Source: Candidatus Latescibacterota bacterium
Lineage (GTDB): Bacteria; Latescibacterota; UBA2968
Direction: 5' to 3'
Length of the DNA stretch: 64,000 nucleotides
Assembly (NCBI GenBank): GCA_022821275.1
Contig: JAJEDY010000001.1
Location: forward strand, 55,350 to 119,349
Shown here one piece after another: positions 52,572-62,199 of the stretch. The stretch's first letter is position 1. Each line of letters begins with the position of its first letter. The position numbers and the translations under genes were made by a program. The notes under the pieces were generated by a model. That model had not been told where the DNA came from. It ran no database searches and saw only the letters and a program-made list of their open reading frames with translations.

Positions 52572-53264
52572 CTAAAAAACATTCGCCTCTTTCATACTCA
52601 AGAACCGCTCCGAACCGACGATCAGATGGTCCAGCACCTCAATTCCCATTATCTCACCGGCCTGCACCATGCGGCGCGTGAGTTCAATATCTTCCCTGCT
52701 CGGTGTTACATCACCGCTGGGATGATTATGCGCCAGAATGACACTCGCAGCAGATGACCCCACGGCTGGAGCAAACACTTCTCGCGGATGCACGAGCGAG
52801 GCGTTGAGCGAGCCAATCGACACATCCTCGCGGCAAATCACCTGATTCCGCGCATTGAGAAAAAGCGCCACAAAATATTCTTTGCGCCGATCTTTGATAT
52901 CGGTCAGAAACCCCAAAACGTCAACCGGACTCGTAATAGAAGGTTCAATCCCTATTCCCTGATTGAGACCCCGTTTTGCCAGTTCAAATCCCGCGACCAA
53001 ACCCGCGGCTTTTGCCCGCCCGATTCCCTTTATTGTCGTGAGCTTTTTCAGATCCATATCCACGAGATTATTAACAGAATACCTCTTGATTATCCCGCGC
53101 GAAATTTCCAGCACATTTCGGCCCTCGTATCCCGTTCGCAGCAAAATCGCCAGCAGTTCCTCATCGCGCAATGCCTCTGGTCCCAAACGCTCGAGCTTTT
53201 CTCGTGGCATATCCACATCCGCCACACCTGCGATACCGCCTCTATTTTTTACAAAACCATTCAT
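52572..53264 (-). CDS. radC: RadC/JAB-domain protein (UPF0758 family)
   Basis: A 230-residue protein with an N-terminal helix-hairpin-helix-like part (LERLGPEALRDEELLAILLRTGY and KLTTIKGIGRAKAAGLVAG) and a C-terminal JAMM domain, metal site HNHPSGDVTPSREDIELT. The name comes from DNA-repair work in Escherichia coli, which has since been questioned; the biochemical activity remains unknown. Full length. It is followed by the DUF62 gene on the same strand, separated by 8 nt. Upstream is a 196-nt AT-rich gap with no other feature seen. Confidence 0.95.
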   Translation of the reverse strand: MNGFVKNRGGIAGVADVDMPREKLERLGPEALRDEELLAILLRTGYEGRNVLEISRGIIKRYSVNNLVDMDLKKLTTIKGIGRAKAAGLVAGFELAKRGLNQGIGIEPSITSPVDVLGFLTDIKDRRKEYFVALFLNARNQVICREDVSIGSLNASLVHPREVFAPAVGSSAASVILAHNHPSGDVTPSREDIELTRRMVQAGEIMGIEVLDHLIVGSERFLSMKEANVF

Positions 53265-53460
53265 GTCCCATCTCCCCGATATTGTTTTTCACAGCATCAT
53301 GCAAATTTAGTGCCGTTGATCGGGATATTTTTCAAATTGTTTATTAACAAATACTTACATTTTGAGTGTGAAAAAAAGGAGGCAATATTTGCAACACAAT
53401 GTTCAATTTACATTCCAAAATATGAACATACTGTTCTTCTTCAAGTACCCAAAAATCTAC

Positions 53461-54270
53461 TCAATCAGCCGTGCGTTTCTGTGCAAAAAGCCATTTCATA
53501 AACACCGGTTCGGGATCACAGCGGTCGCTGCTGAGTTGGGTGCTGCCATTGTCGGCACCAGTAATCATTTTCAGGGCAACACCATGTCCATCACCCGTCC
53601 AGACCGTAAACTTCATGTTCCCACCTAATTTCTTCATCTCCCCAAAAAGTTTTTGAGCGCGGTCAAATGGACAGACCTTATCCTGATCCCCGTGGAAAGC
53701 CCATATCGGAACATCTTTAATCACTGACGCATCAATAAATTCTTCTGTCTGAGGCAACCCCGTTCCAGCCGAAGGTGCTGCCGCTGCGAAATAATGGGGA
53801 TCAATTTGTAAAAAGACATGGGTACCGTGGCCGCCCATGGAGTGCCCCAGAACGTATATTCTGTCCATATCGATGGATGGTAATGTCGCAATGATATCCT
53901 TGATCTTTTGAAGGTCTTCTGCATTCCACAAACTACTGACTTGAGGAGCGAGCACATAAGAGGGATAATCTGTTCGCCTCTGCTCGTCTGCAAGCGGTCT
54001 ATTCCAGCCACGCAATTGTTTTCGATTATCTGTCCCTCGGCCACCACCACCGTGCAATGAAACGATGACGGGGTAGCGCTTGTCCGAATCAAAATCTATG
54101 GGCTTCATCAGCCGATATGGCATCTCGTTGAAAACATGGGGTTCGTAAAGTTCAACCCATTCATTTCCCTCAGATTGTGCATCTGTTTCCGATGTGGTAA
54201 CCAGCGAACAAAGCATGGTTGTAACAACTGCATCCCAAAAATACCTCTTCAACTGTAGAGGTTGATTCAT
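53461..54270 (-). CDS. Secreted alpha/beta hydrolase (esterase, dienelactone-hydrolase-like)
   Basis: A 269-residue protein with an N-terminal hydrophobic stretch (RYFWDAVVTTMLCSLVTTSETDAQS) acting as a signal peptide. The hydrolase domain has SLHGGGGRGTDNR, nucleophile in LGHSMGGHGTH, acid in HGDQDKVCPFD and His in GDGHGV. This order fits phospholipase/carboxylesterase or feruloyl-esterase-type enzymes. It lies next to a GH116 gene on the same strand and may remove ester groups from carbohydrates outside the cytoplasm. Substrate unproven. Confidence 0.85.
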   Translation of the reverse strand: MNQPLQLKRYFWDAVVTTMLCSLVTTSETDAQSEGNEWVELYEPHVFNEMPYRLMKPIDFDSDKRYPVIVSLHGGGGRGTDNRKQLRGWNRPLADEQRRTDYPSYVLAPQVSSLWNAEDLQKIKDIIATLPSIDMDRIYVLGHSMGGHGTHVFLQIDPHYFAAAAPSAGTGLPQTEEFIDASVIKDVPIWAFHGDQDKVCPFDRAQKLFGEMKKLGGNMKFTVWTGDGHGVALKMITGADNGSTQLSSDRCDPEPVFMKWLFAQKRTAD

Positions 54271-54295
54271 GTCTTAATCCTTTCTTTTTTTATTG

Positions 54296-57200
54296 TCAGG
54301 GAGGAAACGACACCTCAATGACCATCTTATCCCCAGCGGTCAAAACCAATTCGTCTTCCAGAGTCAGAGTCACTTTAGAACCGCTAAATGAGGCGATCTT
54401 ATTCACCTCCTCCCCACCGACGGAAGCAACAACCGATTGTACCTGCCGACCTTCTGGAAATTCAAATTCAAATATCCGAACGGGCAGACGTCCCCACTCA
54501 ACACTCAATTCCATAACCTGTATTTCCACATCGCGGCGCTGCCTGAACAGGCCCCATCCTTCGGCTGCGGTAAAATAGGATGCGTGATCATCGGGTTTCC
54601 ATACAGGTGCAAAGCCAATTCGCGCTTTGGGACCTTCATAGACAAAGCCCTGGCAAGCGAGCAACAATGACCACACACTCATCGCCCGTGCATAAAATTT
54701 GCCGCATTCATCATCGCCAAACGGATTCCCACTATACCCCCACGACGCCGTATTCATCTCCGTCAACTGATCGCGCAGCCTGCCATCGTAGCGATCGTAA
54801 ACAGCCCGGGCAACCATCAGCCCCTCCCTGAGCATTCCAAACTGAACCATCGTTGCAGCAGCACCATACTCAAAACCCGTCATCGCCTCGTCGCCGTATT
54901 TCATACTGCGGAATGGCTGAGGACCTTTTGGCCAGGAAATCATCTTCATGGCCGCATCGTCATTATCGACAAATTTTCTCGGTCGCTGTGTCGTCGTCCG
55001 AAAATGATGCTTGAAATTGTACTGCAGCAAGGACCGCAGCACCGAACGGATATTTGCCCTGGGATAGTGCCCCGGCAAGTTCACCTGCGGTGCCCACCAC
55101 TCACCCAGCACCTGATCGATATGGCAACCATCCCCGTAGTCTTCATGGGCATCCTCGTCGGGGCTCTGCACATAATACGCGCCATTCCAGAGCGTCTGAT
55201 TCTGGTTTTTAGTTCCCTTTTCGCGCAACCTGCGATATCGACCAGCGGACTGCGCATCATCTTCCAATGCAGCCATCTTTTCACACGCCGCAAGAGCCGA
55301 CAGGTAAAGTGTCCCCATCCACGATGTTGACCCCGACAGTTCACCATCAAGCGTATTGTGTTGTGAGCCTGATAACAAACCATCTTCATCTGAATCCCAC
55401 CGCGCAATCACAAAATCCATCGCCCTCTGCGCACTGGGCCAATGCGCGTGCAACCACTGTTGATCTGAGCCACACTGGTACTCGCGATACGTACTCAAAA
55501 TATCGCCGAGCATGCCATCAATTGCCGGGCCTTGTGTTTCAAAATGGCGATCGCTGTGGCGAAAAGGCAATCCCCCATCTTCTCGCTGCAGAGCAAACGT
55601 CTGCTCGCGCATTCTCCGCGCGATCTCGGGAAAAAGACGCGCATGCGCTTGGGCATAATGCCACACATGACTACAATTTCCCAGACAACAACCCGAAGTT
55701 GGGGCGCAACCTTCATTGGCCCCAAAATACCCATCTTGTGCCCAAAAGCACGTCCTGGTTCTCAGCACGGCAACCTGCGAACTTATTCGATCCAGTAACC
55801 AGTGTGGGAGATTCGACGCATAAAGCGTATCGTGAAAGCGTCGCGTCTGTTGTGTCAAATCATCGAGATTAGCCTTGAGATACGCATAGACATCCAGCGC
55901 GCCAGTCCACCAATTTGAATACATATTGCCGTGTTTCACCCAGATATGTGTACCATGGTTGGTGTTGGGAAAATACCAGGTGAGAACAAAGGTAATGGTG
56001 CGTTTTTCTCCTGGCTGAAGCACAAATGGCGTAGCCAGCGCACAATTGACCGTTTCGCCTGTACCCGACGGCCCCGCTGATTCGACATATTTCAGCTCAC
56101 CATCTCGTGAAAACGCTTCGTACAAATCGCGCAAGTCAGTCCACGAAGCCGTCGCACAGGCGTTTTCCCCCTGTGCCGACAGCACCATATCCACATCCGA
56201 TGACGACACCTGCGTCATGTGAATCGAAGTTGCATCATCCTCTCGAATCACGCGGTTGACATTGCCGCCATAACCCTCATGGGGTTCATTTCCCGTGATA
56301 CCAATCGCGTTTTGTTGCGTAGCCAGAAAACTGACTTCCACAGGGGAATCACCCTCATTGCTCGTCGTCAGATTGAAAATCCCACATGGGATACTCGAAC
56401 ATTTCACATTGAGGGGAATAAGCGGATTAAAAACCTCCATTTCGACCCGAAGGGGTAAAGCGGCATCTGCGAACTCAAACCATCCAAACGGATATTCCCC
56501 TCTGAATCTCAGACGATCCATCGCGGGAAATACCCCAACATCCGAAGTCTGCAACGCCCTGACCACAGGCTCTTTTCCCCGGGATCTCGCCCACACAGCA
56601 AAAAAGCTATTGGGCACTTCAACATGTTCAAAATTGTTGAATATTTGCCATACCGACCGCTCTGCCTTACCGTTCACCTGAATCAAACCCGCGCCAATAC
56701 CCCCCACTGGCAGAGAAATCGCATCCAGATATTGTCCCTCATAGACTTTTGTCTCGCCGGGATCGAGCAAAGCGGGATCGTTTAGACGCGCTCTAAGCGC
56801 CTCCGTCGCCACCTCTTTTGCATTATCCTCTCGTAGTCTCCGGTCATGCACCATCCGTTCTCGAAGCGCCTCTCGACCAGCCGCATCAACGTGTCGCGCG
56901 ATATCCAATGGCGTCAGAGCCACATTGTATATGGCGACCTCATCTATCGCGCAATTTACAGCCCGATCTTCACCACTTTCGCTAGACGCACCAATCTGTA
57001 TCGGACGAGCCTGCGGCCGCACGCCAAACGCCAGAGAACCCATATCCAGAAAGCATTCGACGCCATCGATATAAGCGCGAAATTCCTGTCGTGGCTTACT
57101 GGTAGCTAAAAAATGATACCACTGCCCCACTTTTATCGGTCCATCAGGTGGAAAAATCAGCGTATTTGTTGTGCCATTGAGAAATCGAAGCGCCGTCAAA

Positions 57201-57535
57201 TCCCGCGTCACATGAAACGCGAATCGCGTCTGTTCGCCGTGGGATATCTGATGCGAAATAAGACAGGGTTCGTAGTCCAACTGCTCATCGGAGATAACTT
57301 GAAAAAAGAATTCCACAGATGCATCGCCCAGTGGATCTTCATCCAGATGTGGCACAATCCCCAAAGCCACATACGAACGCTCTCTACTGGCATCCGCATC
57401 CTGAGTATCCCCCACTCGCCAATAAGCCAAAAGCCCAGACTCGTTGCGAACAGTCTGCGAATAAGCCAGAGCCCCAGCTTTTAACGCAGACCCCACACCC
57501 AATCTAAAGGGCAATGAATTATTTACAGATGTCAT
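54296..57535 (-). CDS. LamG domain fused to a GH116 (GBA2/DUF608) glycoside hydrolase
   Basis: The start MTSVNNSLPFRLGVGSAL follows GGAGAAAAAGAT; the 25-residue longer form is not supported. The 1079-residue protein has a concanavalin-like LamG domain (about 30-215, with AYWRVGDTQDADASRE, FHVTRDLTALRF and AIDEVAIYNVALTP), a GBA2 N-terminal beta domain (about 270-590, LPVGGIGAGLIQVNG) and a DUF608 alpha-toroid catalytic domain with LSGSQHNTLDGEL and YGDGCHIDQVLGEWW. GH116 enzymes hydrolyse beta-glucosides or xylosides. No signal peptide is seen despite the binding domain. The natural substrate is unknown, and sulfatase neighbours hint at sulfated glycans. Confidence 0.87.
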   Translation of the reverse strand: MTSVNNSLPFRLGVGSALKAGALAYSQTVRNESGLLAYWRVGDTQDADASRERSYVALGIVPHLDEDPLGDASVEFFFQVISDEQLDYEPCLISHQISHGEQTRFAFHVTRDLTALRFLNGTTNTLIFPPDGPIKVGQWYHFLATSKPRQEFRAYIDGVECFLDMGSLAFGVRPQARPIQIGASSESGEDRAVNCAIDEVAIYNVALTPLDIARHVDAAGREALRERMVHDRRLREDNAKEVATEALRARLNDPALLDPGETKVYEGQYLDAISLPVGGIGAGLIQVNGKAERSVWQIFNNFEHVEVPNSFFAVWARSRGKEPVVRALQTSDVGVFPAMDRLRFRGEYPFGWFEFADAALPLRVEMEVFNPLIPLNVKCSSIPCGIFNLTTSNEGDSPVEVSFLATQQNAIGITGNEPHEGYGGNVNRVIREDDATSIHMTQVSSSDVDMVLSAQGENACATASWTDLRDLYEAFSRDGELKYVESAGPSGTGETVNCALATPFVLQPGEKRTITFVLTWYFPNTNHGTHIWVKHGNMYSNWWTGALDVYAYLKANLDDLTQQTRRFHDTLYASNLPHWLLDRISSQVAVLRTRTCFWAQDGYFGANEGCAPTSGCCLGNCSHVWHYAQAHARLFPEIARRMREQTFALQREDGGLPFRHSDRHFETQGPAIDGMLGDILSTYREYQCGSDQQWLHAHWPSAQRAMDFVIARWDSDEDGLLSGSQHNTLDGELSGSTSWMGTLYLSALAACEKMAALEDDAQSAGRYRRLREKGTKNQNQTLWNGAYYVQSPDEDAHEDYGDGCHIDQVLGEWWAPQVNLPGHYPRANIRSVLRSLLQYNFKHHFRTTTQRPRKFVDNDDAAMKMISWPKGPQPFRSMKYGDEAMTGFEYGAAATMVQFGMLREGLMVARAVYDRYDGRLRDQLTEMNTASWGYSGNPFGDDECGKFYARAMSVWSLLLACQGFVYEGPKARIGFAPVWKPDDHASYFTAAEGWGLFRQRRDVEIQVMELSVEWGRLPVRIFEFEFPEGRQVQSVVASVGGEEVNKIASFSGSKVTLTLEDELVLTAGDKMVIEVSFPP

Positions 57536-57548
57536 ATCTTTTTCTCCA

Positions 57549-59090
57549 TTATGACCGCCTGTGCCGCGCACTGTCGGCACGCTGAATTTTCTCAAGTGTC
57601 CCGTCTTCAAATCCCGCCCAGGGTATCAGGCTATCGGTCATATCCGTGCCATCTGGCGCGATCAGCCCCAAATCTCGCTTGGCGCGCAGAGCCGTCGCTT
57701 TTGGATCGACTATAGAACGCAACTCCTCTTCAAATGCCCTGAGCCTACCGGCCTGTTCAATATCCAATGCGAGATCGCGTTCTTCCTTCGGATCTTCCTT
57801 CACATTGAACAACGAGGGCGGATGAAATTCATACCAGGTGTATTTGTAATCGCCCCGCACAATCATGTAATACGCACCTCGAAGTTGCGGGCCGTGCCAT
57901 TCTGCAAAAACGCGCTCAGACCGTTCGTGTGGTTCACCCCTCACAAGTGGCAACCAACTCGAACCAGGCAGACCGGGTTCGGGATCTACCCCGGCTATGT
58001 CCAGAATGGTGGGATAGAGATCCACAAGAGAAACGGGCGTGTCGGTATTGACCACTCCCTCAGGAATACCCGGTCCTGTGATCACAAGAGGAACCCCAAT
58101 AGCCCCTTCATAAGAACAGTGCTTAAAAAAAAGTCCGTGCTCGCCCATGGATTCCCCATGATCTGATGTGTAGATGATGTATGTATTTTCATAAAACCCC
58201 TGGTCCTGCAACTCATCGAGAATCTCGCCGATCATATCATCCATACAGGTGATCATACCGCAATAAGCAGCAATCGTCCGGCGCAGCATATCCTCTGTCA
58301 CTTCTCCAAATACATTGGAGGCTTGCCATTCCTGCATCGCAGGATGAATATCGCGATTTGGGAACTTTGCATCGTGGGGCATCAAAACGCGATCGGGATA
58401 GTACATATCGAAATATTTCTGAGGTACGCGATACGGCCAGTGGGGATACAGATAACCGACATAAAGCACCCAGGGGGAATCCGATTTAGCCCGCCCTTTT
58501 TCTCGCAAATACGCCAATGTCTTATCCGTCACCTCGCGGTCGTGACCATAGAATCCCAACTCCTGCCGGTCATCAATTTTTGCGACATCTCCCCCACCCG
58601 CTTCGAGCAAAAATCGCCGACTGGCTGGCCGCGTGTATCCGGGAAGGCGCGTGACAAAAGGCAACTCTCTCGGATAGGGATCCCATGCCGTTCGGTGAAG
58701 AGGTTCGTCAAAATGCGTAAATCCCGGGTTGTGATCGTCAACCGTGCCAGCGGAGTCAATTTTGCCTATACAAGTCGATTCGATACCATTCTGATCCAGC
58801 CGCGCCGCCCAGGTCTTTTGTTTTTCTTTTTCGGGCAGAGGCACACCATTCGACCAGCTATCAATCTGGTGAACGTACTTCCCTGTCATAAAACTCATGC
58901 GACTGGGACCGCACACCGCACAATTGGCATACGCCCGCGTAAAGTGTGTCCCTTCGCGCCCCAGGCGATCCAGATTGGGCGTCTCCACAAATGGGTACTG
59001 CCGATATCCCACCATTGCCGGATGATGCTGATCGCTGCATATAATCAGAATATTGGGACGCTGACCCGATATTTGTTGAGAATTTCTCAT
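57549..59090 (-). CDS. Type I sulfatase
   Basis: A 513-residue sulfatase with ILIICSDQHHPAMVGY (metal site), the maturation motif C-G-P-S-R in NCAVCGPSRMSFMTGKYVH, GKIDSAGTVDDHNPG and IIYTSDHGESMGEHG. It has a polar N-terminus (MRNSQQISGQRP) and no signal peptide. It overlaps the next sulfatase gene by 4 bp and lies 13 nt before the GH116 gene, so it belongs to the same operon and may work on the same glycan. The substrate specificity is not predictable by eye. Confidence 0.93.
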   Translation of the reverse strand: MRNSQQISGQRPNILIICSDQHHPAMVGYRQYPFVETPNLDRLGREGTHFTRAYANCAVCGPSRMSFMTGKYVHQIDSWSNGVPLPEKEKQKTWAARLDQNGIESTCIGKIDSAGTVDDHNPGFTHFDEPLHRTAWDPYPRELPFVTRLPGYTRPASRRFLLEAGGGDVAKIDDRQELGFYGHDREVTDKTLAYLREKGRAKSDSPWVLYVGYLYPHWPYRVPQKYFDMYYPDRVLMPHDAKFPNRDIHPAMQEWQASNVFGEVTEDMLRRTIAAYCGMITCMDDMIGEILDELQDQGFYENTYIIYTSDHGESMGEHGLFFKHCSYEGAIGVPLVITGPGIPEGVVNTDTPVSLVDLYPTILDIAGVDPEPGLPGSSWLPLVRGEPHERSERVFAEWHGPQLRGAYYMIVRGDYKYTWYEFHPPSLFNVKEDPKEERDLALDIEQAGRLRAFEEELRSIVDPKATALRAKRDLGLIAPDGTDMTDSLIPWAGFEDGTLEKIQRADSARHRRS

Positions 59091-60577
59091 CTTAGTTTCC
59101 TTGCCCGATAATCCTCAGATGAAATCCACGTCAAATCATCCCAGTAATCGGTATCGTTCGCCTGAATCCCTCCATGGGTCGTGCGCCCATTGCACACAAT
59201 ACTCGTAATTTTATCGGTCAAATCTGCTACAATCTCAGGGTGATCGCCCATCGCGTTTTTTGTCTCACCGGGATCATTCGCGAGATCGTAAAGTTCTAAC
59301 GGCTCGTCCCTGTGCGCCATAATCAGCTTCCACGTGCCTTCTGTAATCGCAAACCGTCCCCCAGCACCGTGGTTAATCAAAGGCAATCGTTCATGGGATG
59401 TGTCAGGATCACTGAGTATCTTCGCAAAACTCTGGCTATCTTCGCCCGCATCAGCGGGCAACTCGGCACCTACAATCTCAGCAAAAGTCGCCATCAAATC
59501 GACCAAACCTACCAGATCATCGCATTTGCGCCCGGGATTCTGAATGCCTTTGGGCCACCGCATAAAAAATGGCACGCGATGTCCACCTTCGTAAATATCC
59601 CTTTTGCCACCGCGATAAATACCATTGCTATGATGACCAAATTCTTCTACCCGCCCACGCCACGAATTCTCAGGGCCATTATCACTCGTGTACACAACAA
59701 TCGTATTGTCATCCAATCCCGACTGCTCCAGATAATCCAGCACGCGCCCTACATGGTGATCTGTCTCAATAATAAATTCACCATAGCCACCACAATCGCC
59801 CTGATTCCAAAATTCCTCGCGCGGGCATACAGGATAGTGCGGTGACGTAAATGGCAGGTACAAAAAAAACGGCTTACCACTTTTGGCGCTTGCTTCTTTG
59901 CCCTGCATCCACTCAATCGCCTTATCGGTAAACCGCGTCAAACACTCATTGTCAATAAAATCAGGCGCAACCTCCATCCCCATTGTGCCCAATGCTTCAA
60001 GCGTTTCTTCTGGCGTATTCTCATACGGCGGCATGATGCGATAATCCATATGCCGGTCATTCGGTTTCTTAGCCGTATAAACCGTCGGCGGTACTCTGGC
60101 ATATCGCCCTTCAAACCAGGCGAGAATTCCGTAATTGAGCGAAGCGGGTATGCCATAGAAATAATCAAAGCCCTTATCCAACGGCATATCGGTAACAGGC
60201 AGACGCCAATCGCGATTGCCCACCTCGCCGGGAAAATTCATACCCAGGTGCCACTTGCCCACCATCGCCGTATCATATCCATTTGCCCCAAACATTGAAG
60301 CCAGCGTCATGCGTTCGTCTGTAATCAGACACGGCACTTCGGCGGGAAAAACGCCCTGTTTCTTCAACGTCCGCCAGGAATAGCGTCCAGTCAGCAATCC
60401 ATAACGCGAAGGCGTGCAAACCGTATCTGAGCAATGCCCATTGGTAAAAGCGATCCCTTCTGCTGATAGCCGGTCCAGATTTGGCGTCTGAAATTTCGCA
60501 TCTGGATTCAGGCAACTCGCGTCACCATATCCCTGATCATCTGAAAAAATTACGATTACATTGGGTTTCTCCGCCAT
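59087..60577 (-). CDS. Arylsulfatase A-like type I sulfatase
   Basis: The ATG at 60577 is chosen over the TTG two codons upstream; AAAGGATTGTGT precedes it. The 496-residue enzyme has the classical DDQGYGD metal site (VIVIFSDDQGYGDASC), maturation motif C-T-P-S-R in TVCTPSRYGLLTGRYSWRT, GKWHLGMN and VVYTSDNGPENSW. It is the most ARSA-like sulfatase in the window. No signal peptide. It is the second gene of the run after the GMC oxidoreductase and is translationally coupled to the following sulfatase. Confidence 0.94.
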   Translation of the reverse strand: MAEKPNVIVIFSDDQGYGDASCLNPDAKFQTPNLDRLSAEGIAFTNGHCSDTVCTPSRYGLLTGRYSWRTLKKQGVFPAEVPCLITDERMTLASMFGANGYDTAMVGKWHLGMNFPGEVGNRDWRLPVTDMPLDKGFDYFYGIPASLNYGILAWFEGRYARVPPTVYTAKKPNDRHMDYRIMPPYENTPEETLEALGTMGMEVAPDFIDNECLTRFTDKAIEWMQGKEASAKSGKPFFLYLPFTSPHYPVCPREEFWNQGDCGGYGEFIIETDHHVGRVLDYLEQSGLDDNTIVVYTSDNGPENSWRGRVEEFGHHSNGIYRGGKRDIYEGGHRVPFFMRWPKGIQNPGRKCDDLVGLVDLMATFAEIVGAELPADAGEDSQSFAKILSDPDTSHERLPLINHGAGGRFAITEGTWKLIMAHRDEPLELYDLANDPGETKNAMGDHPEIVADLTDKITSIVCNGRTTHGGIQANDTDYWDDLTWISSEDYRARKLR

Positions 60578-60606
60578 ACACAATCCTTTCTAAAGTCGTC
60601 GCCAAC

Positions 60607-62175
60607 TTAGTCACGCAAAATCATATCTGCTGCTTTCTCCCCGATCATCATACAGGGCGCGTTGGTATTTGCATTGATAATGATAGGCATAATCGAAGCG
60701 TCAGCTACGCGCAACCCCTCAATTCCGTGTACCTGTAGTCGATTGTTCACCACAGCCATATCATCGTTCCCCATCTTACACGTACCCACCGGATGATAAA
60801 TAGTCGTTGAATAATTGCGAATAAAATCAACCAGCGCATGATCATCCTGCACGTCATCCCCAGGCAAAAACTCCCGCCCCCGATATCGGTCAAAAGCTTG
60901 TGCATGTACAATCTTGCGCGCCAATTTAACACCTTCCAGCATCACATGCACATCGGCCTCTTCAAACAGGCATTTGGGATCAATTAATGGTGCTTCAAAC
61001 GGATCTGCCGAATGCAGCTTAAGGTCTCCCACACTTTTTGTCCCCACCAGTCCCGGCAGGATAGTGAATCCATGTCCTTCCATCTCTTGAGACCCGTGCA
61101 AAACAAACCAGTCAGGTCCAAAATGAAATTGTAATTCTGGCGCGGGCGCATCCGCAGACAATTTCACGAACCCGCCCGCCTCACCCAAATTGGAAGTGAG
61201 CAAACCCATTCTTTCATTCTGATATCTGAGCGCTTGCTCAGGGTTGTCTCTACCAGCCTGCGTAATCTCCTCAGTACAGGCATACGCAATCCCGACTTGA
61301 ACGTGATCCACCAAATTTTGTCCCACACCCGGTAATGCCTTTACAACCGGAATACCCAGCGTCTTGAGATGTTCTGTCGGACCAATGCCCGACAGCATCA
61401 GCAACTGAGGCGAATTAATTGCCCCGCCACACATTACCACTTCTCTCCCTGCCTCAACCTCATGCGTCTTCCCCTCGTACATATAATGAACACCAACACA
61501 CCTGTTGCCATCAAATTCAAGACGCATAACATAGGCGTATGGAATCGCGGTGAAGTTGTCTCGTTCCAATGCCGGATGCAAATACCCCACCGCAGCGCTG
61601 CACCGCTGGCCTTCCTTCTGTGTGACCTGATACAGGCCGAACCCTTCCTGATCCCCGTCATTGAAGTCTCGATTCAGACGGAATCCCGCCTGCTGAGCCG
61701 CTTCGACAAACGCCACACTCAGTGGATTTGGATCCCGAGGATCTGACACATGAATCGGGCCTTCTACTCCGTGATGTTCAGAGCCTCCCCGCGTCTGGTG
61801 CTGCATCTTCTTGAAATAGGGCAACACATCGACATACGCCCAGCCGTCATTCCCCATCGCAGCCCACTGATCGTAATCGCTCGGATGACCTCGCTGATAG
61901 ACCATCGCATTAATAGAACTCGAACCGCCGTACATCTTGCCGCGTGGCACGTAATCCCGCCGCCCATTAAACCCGGCTTGCGGTGTGGTTTCATAATCCC
62001 AATCTTTATCTGTATGAAACAGATCTGGAAATCGCGCAGGAATGTGAATCGCATCCCGATCGTCCGGTCCACCGGCTTCCAACAATAAAACGCGATACGC
62101 TCCATTTTCACTCAAACGCCCCGCAACAGCACACCCTGCCGACCCCGCGCCAATTATGATGTAGTCGTAATTCAT
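60607..62175 (-). CDS. GMC-family FAD oxidoreductase
   Basis: A 522-residue flavoenzyme of the glucose-methanol-choline family. The FAD-binding GAGSAGCAVAGRLSE is at the N-terminus, GGSSSINAMVYQRGHPSDYDQW is the first signature, GAINSPQLLMLSGIGP the second, and the C-terminal active-site HPVGTCKMGNDD and NANTNAPCMMIGEKAAD supply His and Asn. It resembles choline dehydrogenase but the substrate could equally be a sugar alcohol or other alcohol. It heads the operon of two sulfatases and the GH116 protein. Confidence 0.94.
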   Translation of the reverse strand: MNYDYIIIGAGSAGCAVAGRLSENGAYRVLLLEAGGPDDRDAIHIPARFPDLFHTDKDWDYETTPQAGFNGRRDYVPRGKMYGGSSSINAMVYQRGHPSDYDQWAAMGNDGWAYVDVLPYFKKMQHQTRGGSEHHGVEGPIHVSDPRDPNPLSVAFVEAAQQAGFRLNRDFNDGDQEGFGLYQVTQKEGQRCSAAVGYLHPALERDNFTAIPYAYVMRLEFDGNRCVGVHYMYEGKTHEVEAGREVVMCGGAINSPQLLMLSGIGPTEHLKTLGIPVVKALPGVGQNLVDHVQVGIAYACTEEITQAGRDNPEQALRYQNERMGLLTSNLGEAGGFVKLSADAPAPELQFHFGPDWFVLHGSQEMEGHGFTILPGLVGTKSVGDLKLHSADPFEAPLIDPKCLFEEADVHVMLEGVKLARKIVHAQAFDRYRGREFLPGDDVQDDHALVDFIRNYSTTIYHPVGTCKMGNDDMAVVNNRLQVHGIEGLRVADASIMPIIINANTNAPCMMIGEKAADMILRD

Positions 62176-62199
62176 ATCGCTATATAGCCTTATCCTATC

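Noticed and set aside
53265-53460. AT-rich gap before radC
   Set aside because: Looked for small genes, RNAs and terminators; nothing convincing was seen.
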